Shown piece after piece: positions 45,465 through 53,025 of a DNA stretch of 64,000 nt. The first letter of the stretch is position 1. Each line of letters opens with the position of its first letter. The stretch comes from Planktothrix agardhii NIES-204 (GTDB taxonomy: Bacteria; Cyanobacteriota; Cyanobacteriia; Cyanobacteriales; Microcoleaceae). The stretch is from NCBI GenBank assembly GCA_003609755.1, contig AP017991.1:966001-1030000 (forward strand), read 5' to 3'. The position numbers and the translations under genes were made by a program. Below the pieces are notes generated by a model. It did not search any database and was not told the origin of the DNA. It worked only from the letters and a program-made list of their open reading frames with translations.

Positions 45465-46595
45465 ATGCTGTCTTTTCTTCGTAACGACCTCAACCAACTT
45501 CAGGCCTATGCTCCCCACCCAGGAGGCAATTCTGGCAGTCCGATCGAGACTCAAATATTAGACCGTTTAGATACTAATGAATGTCCCTATGATTTACCTG
45601 AAGAATTAAAACAAAAGCTGGCTTGGACATATCAACATGAAATTGAAACTAATCGTTATCCTGATGGTAGTCATTTTCCGTTAAAAATAGCTATCGCTAA
45701 TTATATTAACGAGATTATTTCTAATTCTGAGGCTTTTGTCAATCCTGAGCAGATTTCCGTTGGCAATGGGTCAGATGAATTAATTCGATCCATCTTAATT
45801 GCCACTTGTTTGGGGGGAGAAGGCTCAATTTTAGTGGCTAATCCTACCTTTTCCATGTATGGAATTATTGCCCAAACGTTAGGGATTTCGGTTGTTGGTA
45901 TAGGACGGGATAAAGATACCTTTGAGATGGATTTAAACGCGGCTAAAACTGCGATTGAAACAACACAAAATCCTCCGATTCGAGTTGTATTTGTAGTTCA
46001 TCCTAATTCTCCTACAGCGAATGCTTTAACGGATAATGAATTAGACTGGTTGCGTCAGTTACCAGAACAGATTTTAGTGGTAATTGATGAAGCCTATTTT
46101 GAGTTTAGTCAAACCAGCGTTATAGAGGAGTTAAAACACCATCCCAATTGGGTGATTTTACGCACATTTTCTAAAGCATTTCGTTTAGCTTCCTTGCGGG
46201 TTGGATATGCGATCGCCCATCCTGAATTAATTACCGCTTTGGAAAAAGTTCGGCTTCCCTATAACCTTCCTAGTTTCACACAAACGGCTGCATTATTAGC
46301 ATTAAATAATTGTCAAGATTTGCTGAAAGTTATCCCTGAAATTTTAGCAGAAAGGACTAATTTAATTAATGCTTTAACTGAAAATAAACAATTAAAAATT
46401 TGGCGAAGTGATGCTAATTTTATTTATATTAGACTCACTGATGAACAAAATTCTGATCAAGCCTTAAACCAGATTATGCAGCAATTAAAAACCAAAGGAA
46501 CATTAGTTCGTCACACCGGAGGAGGACTAAGAATTACCGTTGGTCGTCCCGAAGAAAATCAACGCACAATTGAACGATTATTTTCTATTCTATAG
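45465..46595 (+). CDS. hisC: Histidinol-phosphate aminotransferase
   Basis: PLP enzyme of histidine synthesis, converting imidazole acetol phosphate to histidinol phosphate. It has 376 residues with [12 protein letters not shown] near the start, [32 protein letters not shown] and the PLP-Lys block [20 protein letters not shown]. The ATG at 45465 is used. It is a single gene here, not in a his operon, which is usual for cyanobacteria. A 194-base gap before it contains no other feature I can name. Confidence 0.94.
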   Translation: MLSFLRNDLNQLQAYAPHPGGNSGSPIETQILDRLDTNECPYDLPEELKQKLAWTYQHEIETNRYPDGSHFPLKIAIANYINEIISNSEAFVNPEQISVGNGSDELIRSILIATCLGGEGSILVANPTFSMYGIIAQTLGISVVGIGRDKDTFEMDLNAAKTAIETTQNPPIRVVFVVHPNSPTANALTDNELDWLRQLPEQILVVIDEAYFEFSQTSVIEELKHHPNWVILRTFSKAFRLASLRVGYAIAHPELITALEKVRLPYNLPSFTQTAALLALNNCQDLLKVIPEILAERTNLINALTENKQLKIWRSDANFIYIRLTDEQNSDQALNQIMQQLKTKGTLVRHTGGGLRITVGRPEENQRTIERLFSIL

Positions 46596-46610
46596 TTAAG
46601 TAAAAAAAAG

Positions 46611-46672
46611 GTTTGGGCGGGTTTATCCAAATTACGATGATTATTTTAAGATTTGGGTGAACCCGCCCCTGC
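46611..46672. repeat. Inverted repeat GGGCGGGTT ... AACCCGCCC
   Basis: A stem of GGGCGGGTTTATCCAAAT with ATTTGGGTGAACCCGCCC, about 18 bp with a few mismatches and a 15-base loop. Same core as 35741-35802. It lies between hisC and the ABC-2 permease gene. Confidence 0.72.
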
Positions 46673-46702
46673 AATGGATTTATTGTTGATTTTGTATTAA
46701 TT

Positions 46703-47485
46703 ATGCAACGCTATTTTAAGATTTTAATGTTATTTTGGGAAACTGCGATCGCAGCAGAACTAGAATATCGGATTAACTTTCTGATTTCTGCTATCACAAG
46801 TTTAGGAAGTTTAATTGGCAGTATTTTTAGCCTATTTTTATTTTATAGAACGGGTTACAGTTTTGAAGGATGGAGTTGGGAAGAAGCCTTAGTTGTTTTG
46901 GGAATATTTACAATATTACAAGGATTTTCAACCACAATATTAGTTCCCAATTTAAACAGAATTGTGACTCATGTTCAAGATGGAACCTTAGATTTTGTAT
47001 TACTTAAACCCCTGAGTAGTCAATTTTGGCTATCGACTCGTATGGTGTCGCCTTGGGGAACACCTGACCTAATTTTTGGGTGTTCAATGGTTGCTTATCA
47101 AGGGAGTAAACTAGGCTTAACCTGGAAAGATTATTTAGCAAGTTTATTACCTTTATCTTTTGGAATGATGAGTTTATATAGTTTATGGTTTATCTTAGGC
47201 GCGACCAGTATTTGGTTTGTGAAAATTTATAATGTGACGGAAGTATTACAGGGATTATTAGAAGCCGGAAGATATCCAATGGTGGCTTATCCTATGGCTT
47301 ATCGTTTCTTTTTTACCTTTATTATTCCTGTCGCTTTTTTAACAACAATTCCAGCAGAATCAATCCTAGGAAGAAATAATATATCCTGGGTGGTAGGTTC
47401 GGGATTTTTAGCCCTGGGATTATTATTTATTTCGGCTAGATTTTGGCAATTTGCCTTAAAATTTTATACCAGTGCATCGAGTTAA
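46703..47485 (+). CDS. ABC-2 type transporter permease
   Basis: A 260-residue membrane protein with six predicted helices. The opening (MQRYFKILMLFWETAIAAELEYRINFL...) and the block NRIVTHVQDGTLDFVLLKPL are typical for ABC-2 (DUF990-like) permeases, which form the channel for an ATP-binding partner. No ATPase gene lies next to it in this window, so the partner must be elsewhere. Substrate unknown. The ATG at 46703 fits. A short hairpin (GAGGCG/CGCCTC) follows its stop. Confidence 0.82.
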   Translation: MQRYFKILMLFWETAIAAELEYRINFLISAITSLGSLIGSIFSLFLFYRTGYSFEGWSWEEALVVLGIFTILQGFSTTILVPNLNRIVTHVQDGTLDFVLLKPLSSQFWLSTRMVSPWGTPDLIFGCSMVAYQGSKLGLTWKDYLASLLPLSFGMMSLYSLWFILGATSIWFVKIYNVTEVLQGLLEAGRYPMVAYPMAYRFFFTFIIPVAFLTTIPAESILGRNNISWVVGSGFLALGLLFISARFWQFALKFYTSASS

Positions 47486-47534
47486 TTTTAAGTACGATTG
47501 AAACTTACCAAGTAGAGGTAAGCGCCCTAGTAGT

Positions 47535-47553
47535 GAGGCGTTCACGCCTCTTT
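47535..47553 (+). terminator. Short hairpin after the ABC-2 permease
   Basis: GAGGCG pairs with CGCCTC around TTCA, followed by TTT. It lies 50 bases after the permease stop and is a weak terminator. It meets the convergent broken kinase gene at its own 3' end. Confidence 0.5.
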
Positions 47554-48047
47554 AAGATGCGTCGCATCGCAACAACGGACGCCATATTTTAATTGTTCCG
47601 TCTTGACTCCCGCTAACTATTGTTTGATTATCGGGACTAATGGCAATGGAATAAACAATACCTGTATGTCCGGTTAAGGTACAAATTTCTTCTCCTGTTT
47701 CTATCCCATAAATGACCCAAGATCGTAATATAAGCTAAAAGCTCAGGAATATGAGAGTGCTTACCTAATTCATCTAACCTAATTGCTTCCTGTGCAAATA
47801 ATTCCGATGCTTTTTGCCAAGTATCAGCATCTTGAGATTGGGGAAAAAATTGTTTAATGACACAGCGCGGCTTAGAAGGTTTATCGTCATCAACGGCTAA
47901 AAATGTTTTCCCAAATCCCCCTTGTCCAATGATATCAATAGCTTGATATCGATCTTTTAACCGTAGTTGATTCCCACAGGTTAAACAAAATTGACTCTGA
48001 TCAGAATTATAGAGTTTAGCACATTCGGGATTTAAACAATAAGCCAT
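47552..48047 (-). pseudogene. Remnant of a Ser/Thr kinase with WD40 repeats
   Basis: The upstream part, 48047 to about 47740, encodes the start of a cyanobacterial kinase: MAYCLNPEC with a four-Cys zinc ribbon, then RYQAIDIIGQGGFGKTFLAVDDDKPSK with the glycine loop and VIKQFFP with the ATP Lys. After HIPELLAY the frame leaves the family. In another frame, 47552-47710, the end of a WD40 domain appears: TGEEICTLTGHTGIVYSIAISPDN and IVSGSQDGTIKIWRP. So the kinase core and most of the WD40 blades have been deleted, leaving the two ends. Not functional as a kinase. Confidence 0.82.
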
Positions 48048-48255
48048 AGAAAAACTTCTAGTATTCCCATCCAATTGTAGAGTATGCCATTAGATCCGTC
48101 ATAGTCCCCTTGATCATCTTTCTTTGTGTCTTAGTACCTTTGTGGTTATTTTAATATAACAATAGCTGGCAGGGACTTAAAAAGAGCCATTGCCAGTCTA
48201 AAGTGTGTACGTTCAAATTTAGTCTCAGGACTTATTAAAAACAATATCCCTGGGA

Positions 48256-48657
48256 TTATTCTTCGTCGTCTCCAGCTTCAACTTGTTTGAGGTGAATATG
48301 CTTACGTCCGAGAGAAATTTCAAACTCATCGCCAGCCGTTAAATCCATTTGTTTTGTATAGGCTGCACCAATCAACAAGTTTCCATTTGATTGCACACTA
48401 ATTCTATAACTAGCAGAGCGTCCACCCCGGCCGTTTCCTTGTTGTTTGCCATCTAACTCAATTCCCTCAGCATCAATTAAAGCATTGAGGAATTTCATCA
48501 TGTTGACACGCTCAACATTATTCTTAGTCAGGGTGTAGTAACCACATTCTCTAGCTTTTTCTTCTTTGCTCAGATGTTCAAGTCCTTTGACTTTATCGAG
48601 TAAAGCTTCCCCAGTTAGAGGCTGAGGTTGAGGATCAGAACTTTTCTTTTTAACCAT
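48256..48657 (-). CDS. cyAbrB-type transcription regulator
   Basis: A 133-residue protein of the cyanobacterial AbrB family: the N-terminal part has PLTGEALLDKVKGLEHL and ECGYYTLTKNNVERVNMMKF, and the C-terminal AbrB-like part has GGRSASYRISVQSNGNLLIG and GDEFEISLGRKHIHLKQ. It looks closer to the cyAbrB1/CalA branch than to cyAbrB2. These are global regulators of carbon, nitrogen and stress genes and are almost always single and essential. The ATG at 48657 is followed by a Lys-rich start. It stands alone, divergent from Rrf2. Confidence 0.92.
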   Translation of the reverse strand: MVKKKSSDPQPQPLTGEALLDKVKGLEHLSKEEKARECGYYTLTKNNVERVNMMKFLNALIDAEGIELDGKQQGNGRGGRSASYRISVQSNGNLLIGAAYTKQMDLTAGDEFEISLGRKHIHLKQVEAGDDEE

Positions 48658-49124
48658 TAACTGTGCCTGTAAATGTTTTACAAAAGGTCTTGACTTTTAT
48701 CGTGGGTGGGTGATAGATCACCCAGATTTTTTAGCTAGATCCTTGCTTGAGAAACTATATTACACTAATTAAGGAAATTATTCACCTATTTTAAAAATTT
48801 TTTATTGGATCTAATTAGGGTCAAGGAGTTGAGTGGAAGGGTGGGACATCCAACAACTCAGGATCGGGTTCAGCTATCAGCTTTTCGGGAATAGCATTAA
48901 TCCCTATAGCATCAACTCAAACTCCCCTTTAAATCCCAAAATTTCCTGTTCAGACTGATGAGAAGTTATCAACTCCAGACTAAACTCTTGAGGCGGATCT
49001 TGCTGCACGATCGGTTAGAGTTGTGGTGAATTTCGTTTAGGTATGCTCAAATTGGTAGAATCACCTCAAGACCATCTTTAGCCTTTAAAACTCCATTGCC
49101 AAGTTATCTATTTTATTACCCAGA
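48658..49124. other. Gene-free interval between cyAbrB and Rrf2
   Basis: 467 bases. It contains the divergent promoters of the two regulators. A 36-codon open stretch on the minus strand (48917-49024, with DPPQEFSLELITSHQSEQE) has a coding look, but I cannot assign it; it may be a gene remnant. Nothing else is recognised. Confidence 0.4.
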
Positions 49125-49568
49125 ATGAAGTTAACGACACGGGGACACTATAGCGTTAAAGCCTTGCTTGATCTATCCTTACAACGGGGGATGGAGCCGA
49201 CTTCTGTGAATGCGATCGCACGACGTCAAAATATTCCTGCACCCTATCTGGAAAAACTCCTGATCGAGATGCGACGATCGGGGTTAGTTGAATCAGTTCG
49301 AGGTGCTCAAGGAGGCTATCAATTGGCAAAATCTCCAGCCCAAATCTCCCTAGGACAAATATTAGAAGCAGTGGGAGAAACTATTGAACCTTTACCCCGC
49401 CATCAAGCGGATATTGAACAAGCAGAAGACTGGGTAACTTTTACCCTATGGAATCGGTTACACCAAAAGCTGAAAGAGGCACTCTATGGGATTTCCCTCG
49501 AAGATCTCTATTATGATGCTCGCAGTTGGCAAGCCGCCCAGGGGGAAGAAACAAGTTTTGTGGTTTAG
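49125..49568 (+). CDS. Rrf2 family transcription regulator
   Basis: A 147-residue Rrf2-type regulator: winged-helix start MKLTTRGHYSVKALLDL, recognition part NIPAPYLEKLLIEM, and VRGAQGGYQL after the wing. The protein has no Cys at all, so it lacks the three-Cys cluster site of IscR and cannot bind an Fe-S cluster there. Homologues in cyanobacteria are of this Cys-free type; the signal sensed is unknown. It lies about 60 bases upstream of cbiB on the same strand, and the two may be cotranscribed. Confidence 0.9.
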   Translation: MKLTTRGHYSVKALLDLSLQRGMEPTSVNAIARRQNIPAPYLEKLLIEMRRSGLVESVRGAQGGYQLAKSPAQISLGQILEAVGETIEPLPRHQADIEQAEDWVTFTLWNRLHQKLKEALYGISLEDLYYDARSWQAAQGEETSFVV

Positions 49569-49631
49569 GGAATTTTGCACCCCAGAAGTTGAGTTCCAGA
49601 TTGATTGTCCTTTTCTATTTATCAATTGTCC

Positions 49632-50630
49632 ATGACGGATTTTAATTCCCTAATCATTATATTGATTGCTGCTGTGGGTGATTATCTGATTGGAGATCCC
49701 AAAAATTGGTTACATCCAGTGCAGGTGATGGGGTGGATAATTACTTACTATACTCAAATTTTCTTTAAATACTTTGATCAACCGAGAATTCTGCGGGTGG
49801 CGGGGGTATTTCTGACCCTAATTGTGGTATTGGGGAGTGCTTTGACAGTGGCGTTAATTAGAGAGGGGGTACGGGTGCTAGTTGTCAAATTTTCGGGGCC
49901 TGAAATTTTGACCATTGCGGTAGAAAGTATTCTCCTGGCCAGTTGTTTTGCGGGTCGGAGTTTAAGGGATTCCGCCGAGGATGTTTTATATTGGATTGAT
50001 CAAGGAGATTTAGTTACGGCTCGTCAACGATTAAGTCGTTATGTAGGTCGAGATACCGAAACCCTATCGGAATCAGAAATCCTTAGAGCGGTTTTAGAAA
50101 CCGTGACAGAAAATGCCACCGATGGCGTCATGGCTCCTTTATTTTATGCCTTAATTGGTGCGGTATTACCTGGGGTCGGTAGTGTCCCTCTTACTTTTGC
50201 CTACAAAGCCGCTAGTACCCTCGATTCTATGGTCGGTTATCGAGAAGCACCCTATGGGGATATAGGATGGTTTAGTGCCAAATTAGAGGATGTTTTAACT
50301 TGGCTTCCCTGTCGATTAACGGTGATCATGATCGCTATATTATCAGGAAAACCTGGTTATGTTTTCAGCATTTGTCAACGGGATGCTGTTTTTGATCCGA
50401 GTCCCAATGCGGGATGGAGTGAATGCGCTTATGCCGCCGCCCTGGGGGTACAAGTAGGGGGGGAAAATTCCTATCGGGGGGTGATTAAACAGAAACCTTT
50501 CTTGGGAGATCCTCAACAACCGATTACATCAACTACCATTAAACAAGCATTACAACTGACTCGATATAGTTTTTTAATCACGTTAGGATTATTTACAGGG
50601 GGATTTATCCTTTTCAACATGGGAAATTAA
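49632..50630 (+). CDS. cbiB: Adenosylcobinamide-phosphate synthase
   Basis: Integral membrane enzyme (CbiB/CobD) that attaches the aminopropanol arm to adenosylcobyric acid late in cobalamin synthesis. It has 332 residues and several helices. Conserved blocks are GDYLIGDPKNWLHPVQVMGW at the N-terminus, SRYVGRDTETLSESEILRAV, ENATDGVMAPLFYALIG and YKAASTLDSMVGYRE. I chose the ATG at 49632 (MTDFNSLI); nine earlier in-frame codons do not fit. Together with cobM at 2 kb it shows that the organism makes corrinoids. pyrR follows after 48 bases. Confidence 0.93.
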   Translation: MTDFNSLIIILIAAVGDYLIGDPKNWLHPVQVMGWIITYYTQIFFKYFDQPRILRVAGVFLTLIVVLGSALTVALIREGVRVLVVKFSGPEILTIAVESILLASCFAGRSLRDSAEDVLYWIDQGDLVTARQRLSRYVGRDTETLSESEILRAVLETVTENATDGVMAPLFYALIGAVLPGVGSVPLTFAYKAASTLDSMVGYREAPYGDIGWFSAKLEDVLTWLPCRLTVIMIAILSGKPGYVFSICQRDAVFDPSPNAGWSECAYAAALGVQVGGENSYRGVIKQKPFLGDPQQPITSTTIKQALQLTRYSFLITLGLFTGGFILFNMGN

Positions 50631-50678
50631 TCCCTAAGTGCTTAAAAAAAAATCAAGATTGTTAATTTTTAATCTAAA

Positions 50679-51218
50679 ATGACAAAAATTGTTGAAATTC
50701 TGTCTGCGGCTGAAATCCGACGAACCGTCACCCGGATGGCTTCACAAATTGTTGAAAAATATGGGAATTTAGACAATATAGTTTTACTCGGAATCTATAC
50801 CCGTGGGGTTCTATTAGCGGAACTTTTGGCTAATCAAATTGAAGTCTTGGAACAGTTGCGGGTTCCGGTGGGGGCATTAGATATTACGTTTTATCGAGAT
50901 GATTTAGACCAAGTGGGAATGCGAACTCCAGAAAAAACTAAGATTCCCTTTGACTTGACAGGAAAAACCGTGGTTTTAGTGGATGATGTGATTTATAAAG
51001 GCAGAACAATTAGGGCGGCTCTCAACGCTGTAATTGATTATGGACGTCCTGAAACCATTGGGTTAGCGGTTCTGGTGGATAGGGGTCATCGCCAACTTCC
51101 GATTCATCCTGATTTTACAGGTAAAAAGCTCCCCACCGCCAAGGAAGAACAGGTGAAGGTCTATTTAGAAGATCTGGATGGGCGGGATGCCGTTGAATTA
51201 TTATCTCCTATTTCTTAG
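50679..51218 (+). CDS. pyrR: Bifunctional pyr regulator / uracil phosphoribosyltransferase
   Basis: A 179-residue PyrR-type protein with the PRPP-binding loop [18 protein letters not shown], the N-terminal [20 protein letters not shown] and [18 protein letters not shown]. In Bacillus PyrR binds pyr mRNA to attenuate transcription and has weak UPRTase activity. In cyanobacteria the RNA-binding role is less clear, so the enzymatic part is the safer call. The ATG at 50679 fits. It follows cbiB closely on the same strand. Confidence 0.92.
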   Translation: MTKIVEILSAAEIRRTVTRMASQIVEKYGNLDNIVLLGIYTRGVLLAELLANQIEVLEQLRVPVGALDITFYRDDLDQVGMRTPEKTKIPFDLTGKTVVLVDDVIYKGRTIRAALNAVIDYGRPETIGLAVLVDRGHRQLPIHPDFTGKKLPTAKEEQVKVYLEDLDGRDAVELLSPIS

Positions 51219-51359
51219 TGAAAATCTTTGAAAAACCCGTTGTTGCGCTTGATCGCTCTTAGTAGTTGTTGCGGTTGAGCGCTCTTATTCAGAGCTTTAG
51301 CAGCAACAACAAATTTTTTTAATATAGAACAGCCCCCGGGGAACAGGGGGGAAAATACT
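51219..51359. repeat. Repeat-rich interval downstream of pyrR
   Basis: Contains a 26-bp direct repeat, GTTGTTGCGCTTGATCGCTC and GTTGTTGCGGTTGAGCGCTC (about 51239 and 51265), and a G-rich stretch ending in GGGGGGAAAATACTTCACTG, which is a reversed copy of part of the element at 39066-39164. Probably the edge of a dispersed element. Confidence 0.5.
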
Positions 51360-51545
51360 TCACTGTCTGGTAAAATAGGAAAGTAGAGCTAGGCTAAAAC
51401 CTAAATTTAGGCGTTTTTGAATTAAATGCTTTCGCCAAGTGTCATAAGTAGGAGCCTGAGATAAAACAAAACCCGAAGAAAATATCTTGAATTTTGTTTG
51501 AATAAATTCACCAAATTCTGATAGTCTTGATTCAGTTGTAGTCAT
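51360..51545 (-). pseudogene. Short ORF, likely N-terminal remnant of a membrane protein gene
   Basis: A 61-codon frame from ATG 51545, ending where the G-rich repeat begins. It reads FIQTKFKIFSSGFVLSQA and ends KRLNLGFSLALLSYFTRQ. The end resembles the entry into the first membrane helix of cyanobacterial sensor or cyclase proteins (a basic RLNLGF then hydrophobic). It is probably a gene start cut off by a repeat, but a true small protein cannot be ruled out. Confidence 0.4.
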
Positions 51546-51634
51546 GGGTTACTTGGGTTTCCTGAAGGAGATTCATACAATCTTACGAGGAGCAATTATT
51601 TTACAATTACCTGGAATTGAATTTTATAATAACT

Positions 51635-53011
51635 GTGAATAATAATCCACGCCAAGTTGCATTTTTAGCACTCCGAGACATTAACCGACGAGGGGGGCTC
51701 GCAGATGTGGTTTTAGATCAATGGCTTCGTGAATCCGATCTATCAGATATTAACCGACGCTTAACCACGGAATTAGTATATGGTTGTGTGCGTAGACGGC
51801 GATCGCTTGATAGTTTAATTGATTACTTAGCCCCAAAAAAATCCCATCAACAGCACCCGGATATTCGTACTATACTACATCTCGGTTTTTATCAAATTTG
51901 CTATCTGAATCAAGTTCCTAATTCGGCGGCGGTCGATACCAGTGTTGAATTAGTTAAACAGAATGGACTAACCCATTTTAGTGGTTTTGTCAATGGGATA
52001 TTGAGACATTATATTAGAGAATCTGAAAAATGTCCTGTAGAAACTTCTGATTCTTTTAACTCTGTTTTTACCCCCTTTAAATTACCCCAAAATCCCATAG
52101 AAAAATTAGGAATTATCTATAGTTTTCCCGACTGGCTAATTCAATTTTGGTTAGATACTTTAGGATTAGCAGAAACCGAACAGCTTTGTAATTGGTTTAA
52201 TCAATCTCCCACTATTGATTTAAGAATTAATCCCCTACAAACCACTTTAGAAACCGTAGAATCAGAATTTCAATCTAGGGGAATTTCTGTTAATAGAATT
52301 TCCGGTTTACCCCTAGGATTAAGATTAACTGGTAGTATCGGATCAATTAAAGATTTACCCGGTTATAATCAAGGTTGGTGGTCAATTCAAGATGGTAGCG
52401 CCCAATGGGTTAGCTATTTATTAGATCCCCAACCCGGAGAAACTATTATTGACGCCTGTGCCGCCCCGGGTGGAAAAACCACCCATATTGCTGAATTAAT
52501 TCAAGATCAAGGTCAAGTTTTAGGCTTTGATTCTATTAAATCCAGACTGAAAAAAATCAAGCAAAATTTAACTCGATTAAAACTTAATTCCATTCAAATC
52601 AAAGCAGGCGATGCTAGGAAATTAGATGGGTGTTTCGAGATAGCTGATCGGCTATTATTAGATGCTCCCTGTTCCGGTTTAGGAACCTTACATCGACGGG
52701 CGGATGGACGATGGAAACATGATCTTAAAAATATCCAAGACCTGTCTCAATTGCAGTTAGAACTATTAGAAACAACTCAAAATTGGGTCAACCCAGGTGG
52801 CTGTTTAGTCTATGCAACCTGTACTCTCCATCCTCAAGAAAATGAAACCATAATTCAAAACTTTTTAAGTCAACATTCTAACTGGAAAATTCAAACTCCC
52901 CCGGAAAGTTTTTGTTTAACTACCGAACCGGAAGGCTGGATTAAAATTTGGCCCCACAGACAGAATATGGATGGATTTTTTATGGTAAAATTAATCAAAG
53001 ATCTAACTTAA
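51635..53011 (+). CDS. rsmB: 16S rRNA (cytosine(967)-C(5))-methyltransferase
   Basis: RsmB/Sun. The N-terminal about 150 residues are a NusB-like RNA-binding domain (NPRQVAFLALRDINRRGG and DIRTILHLGFYQICYLNQVP). The C-terminal domain is a SAM methyltransferase with DACAAPGGKTTHIAELI, the catalytic Cys motifs LLDAPCSGLGTLHRRAD and YATCTLHPQENE. It methylates C967 of 16S rRNA. The start is uncertain: GTG 51635 (NNNPRQVAF follows) fits the family best, and TTG 51617 would add six residues. The stop is 12 bases before the next gene start, so they are probably cotranscribed. Confidence 0.94.
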   Translation: MNNNPRQVAFLALRDINRRGGLADVVLDQWLRESDLSDINRRLTTELVYGCVRRRRSLDSLIDYLAPKKSHQQHPDIRTILHLGFYQICYLNQVPNSAAVDTSVELVKQNGLTHFSGFVNGILRHYIRESEKCPVETSDSFNSVFTPFKLPQNPIEKLGIIYSFPDWLIQFWLDTLGLAETEQLCNWFNQSPTIDLRINPLQTTLETVESEFQSRGISVNRISGLPLGLRLTGSIGSIKDLPGYNQGWWSIQDGSAQWVSYLLDPQPGETIIDACAAPGGKTTHIAELIQDQGQVLGFDSIKSRLKKIKQNLTRLKLNSIQIKAGDARKLDGCFEIADRLLLDAPCSGLGTLHRRADGRWKHDLKNIQDLSQLQLELLETTQNWVNPGGCLVYATCTLHPQENETIIQNFLSQHSNWKIQTPPESFCLTTEPEGWIKIWPHRQNMDGFFMVKLIKDLT

Positions 53012-53025
53012 TTATTATTAACTTT

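Noticed and set aside
48917-49024. Short minus-strand frame reading DPPQEFSLELITSHQSEQE
   Set aside because: Coding-like but only 36 codons with no identifiable family; not enough to call a gene.
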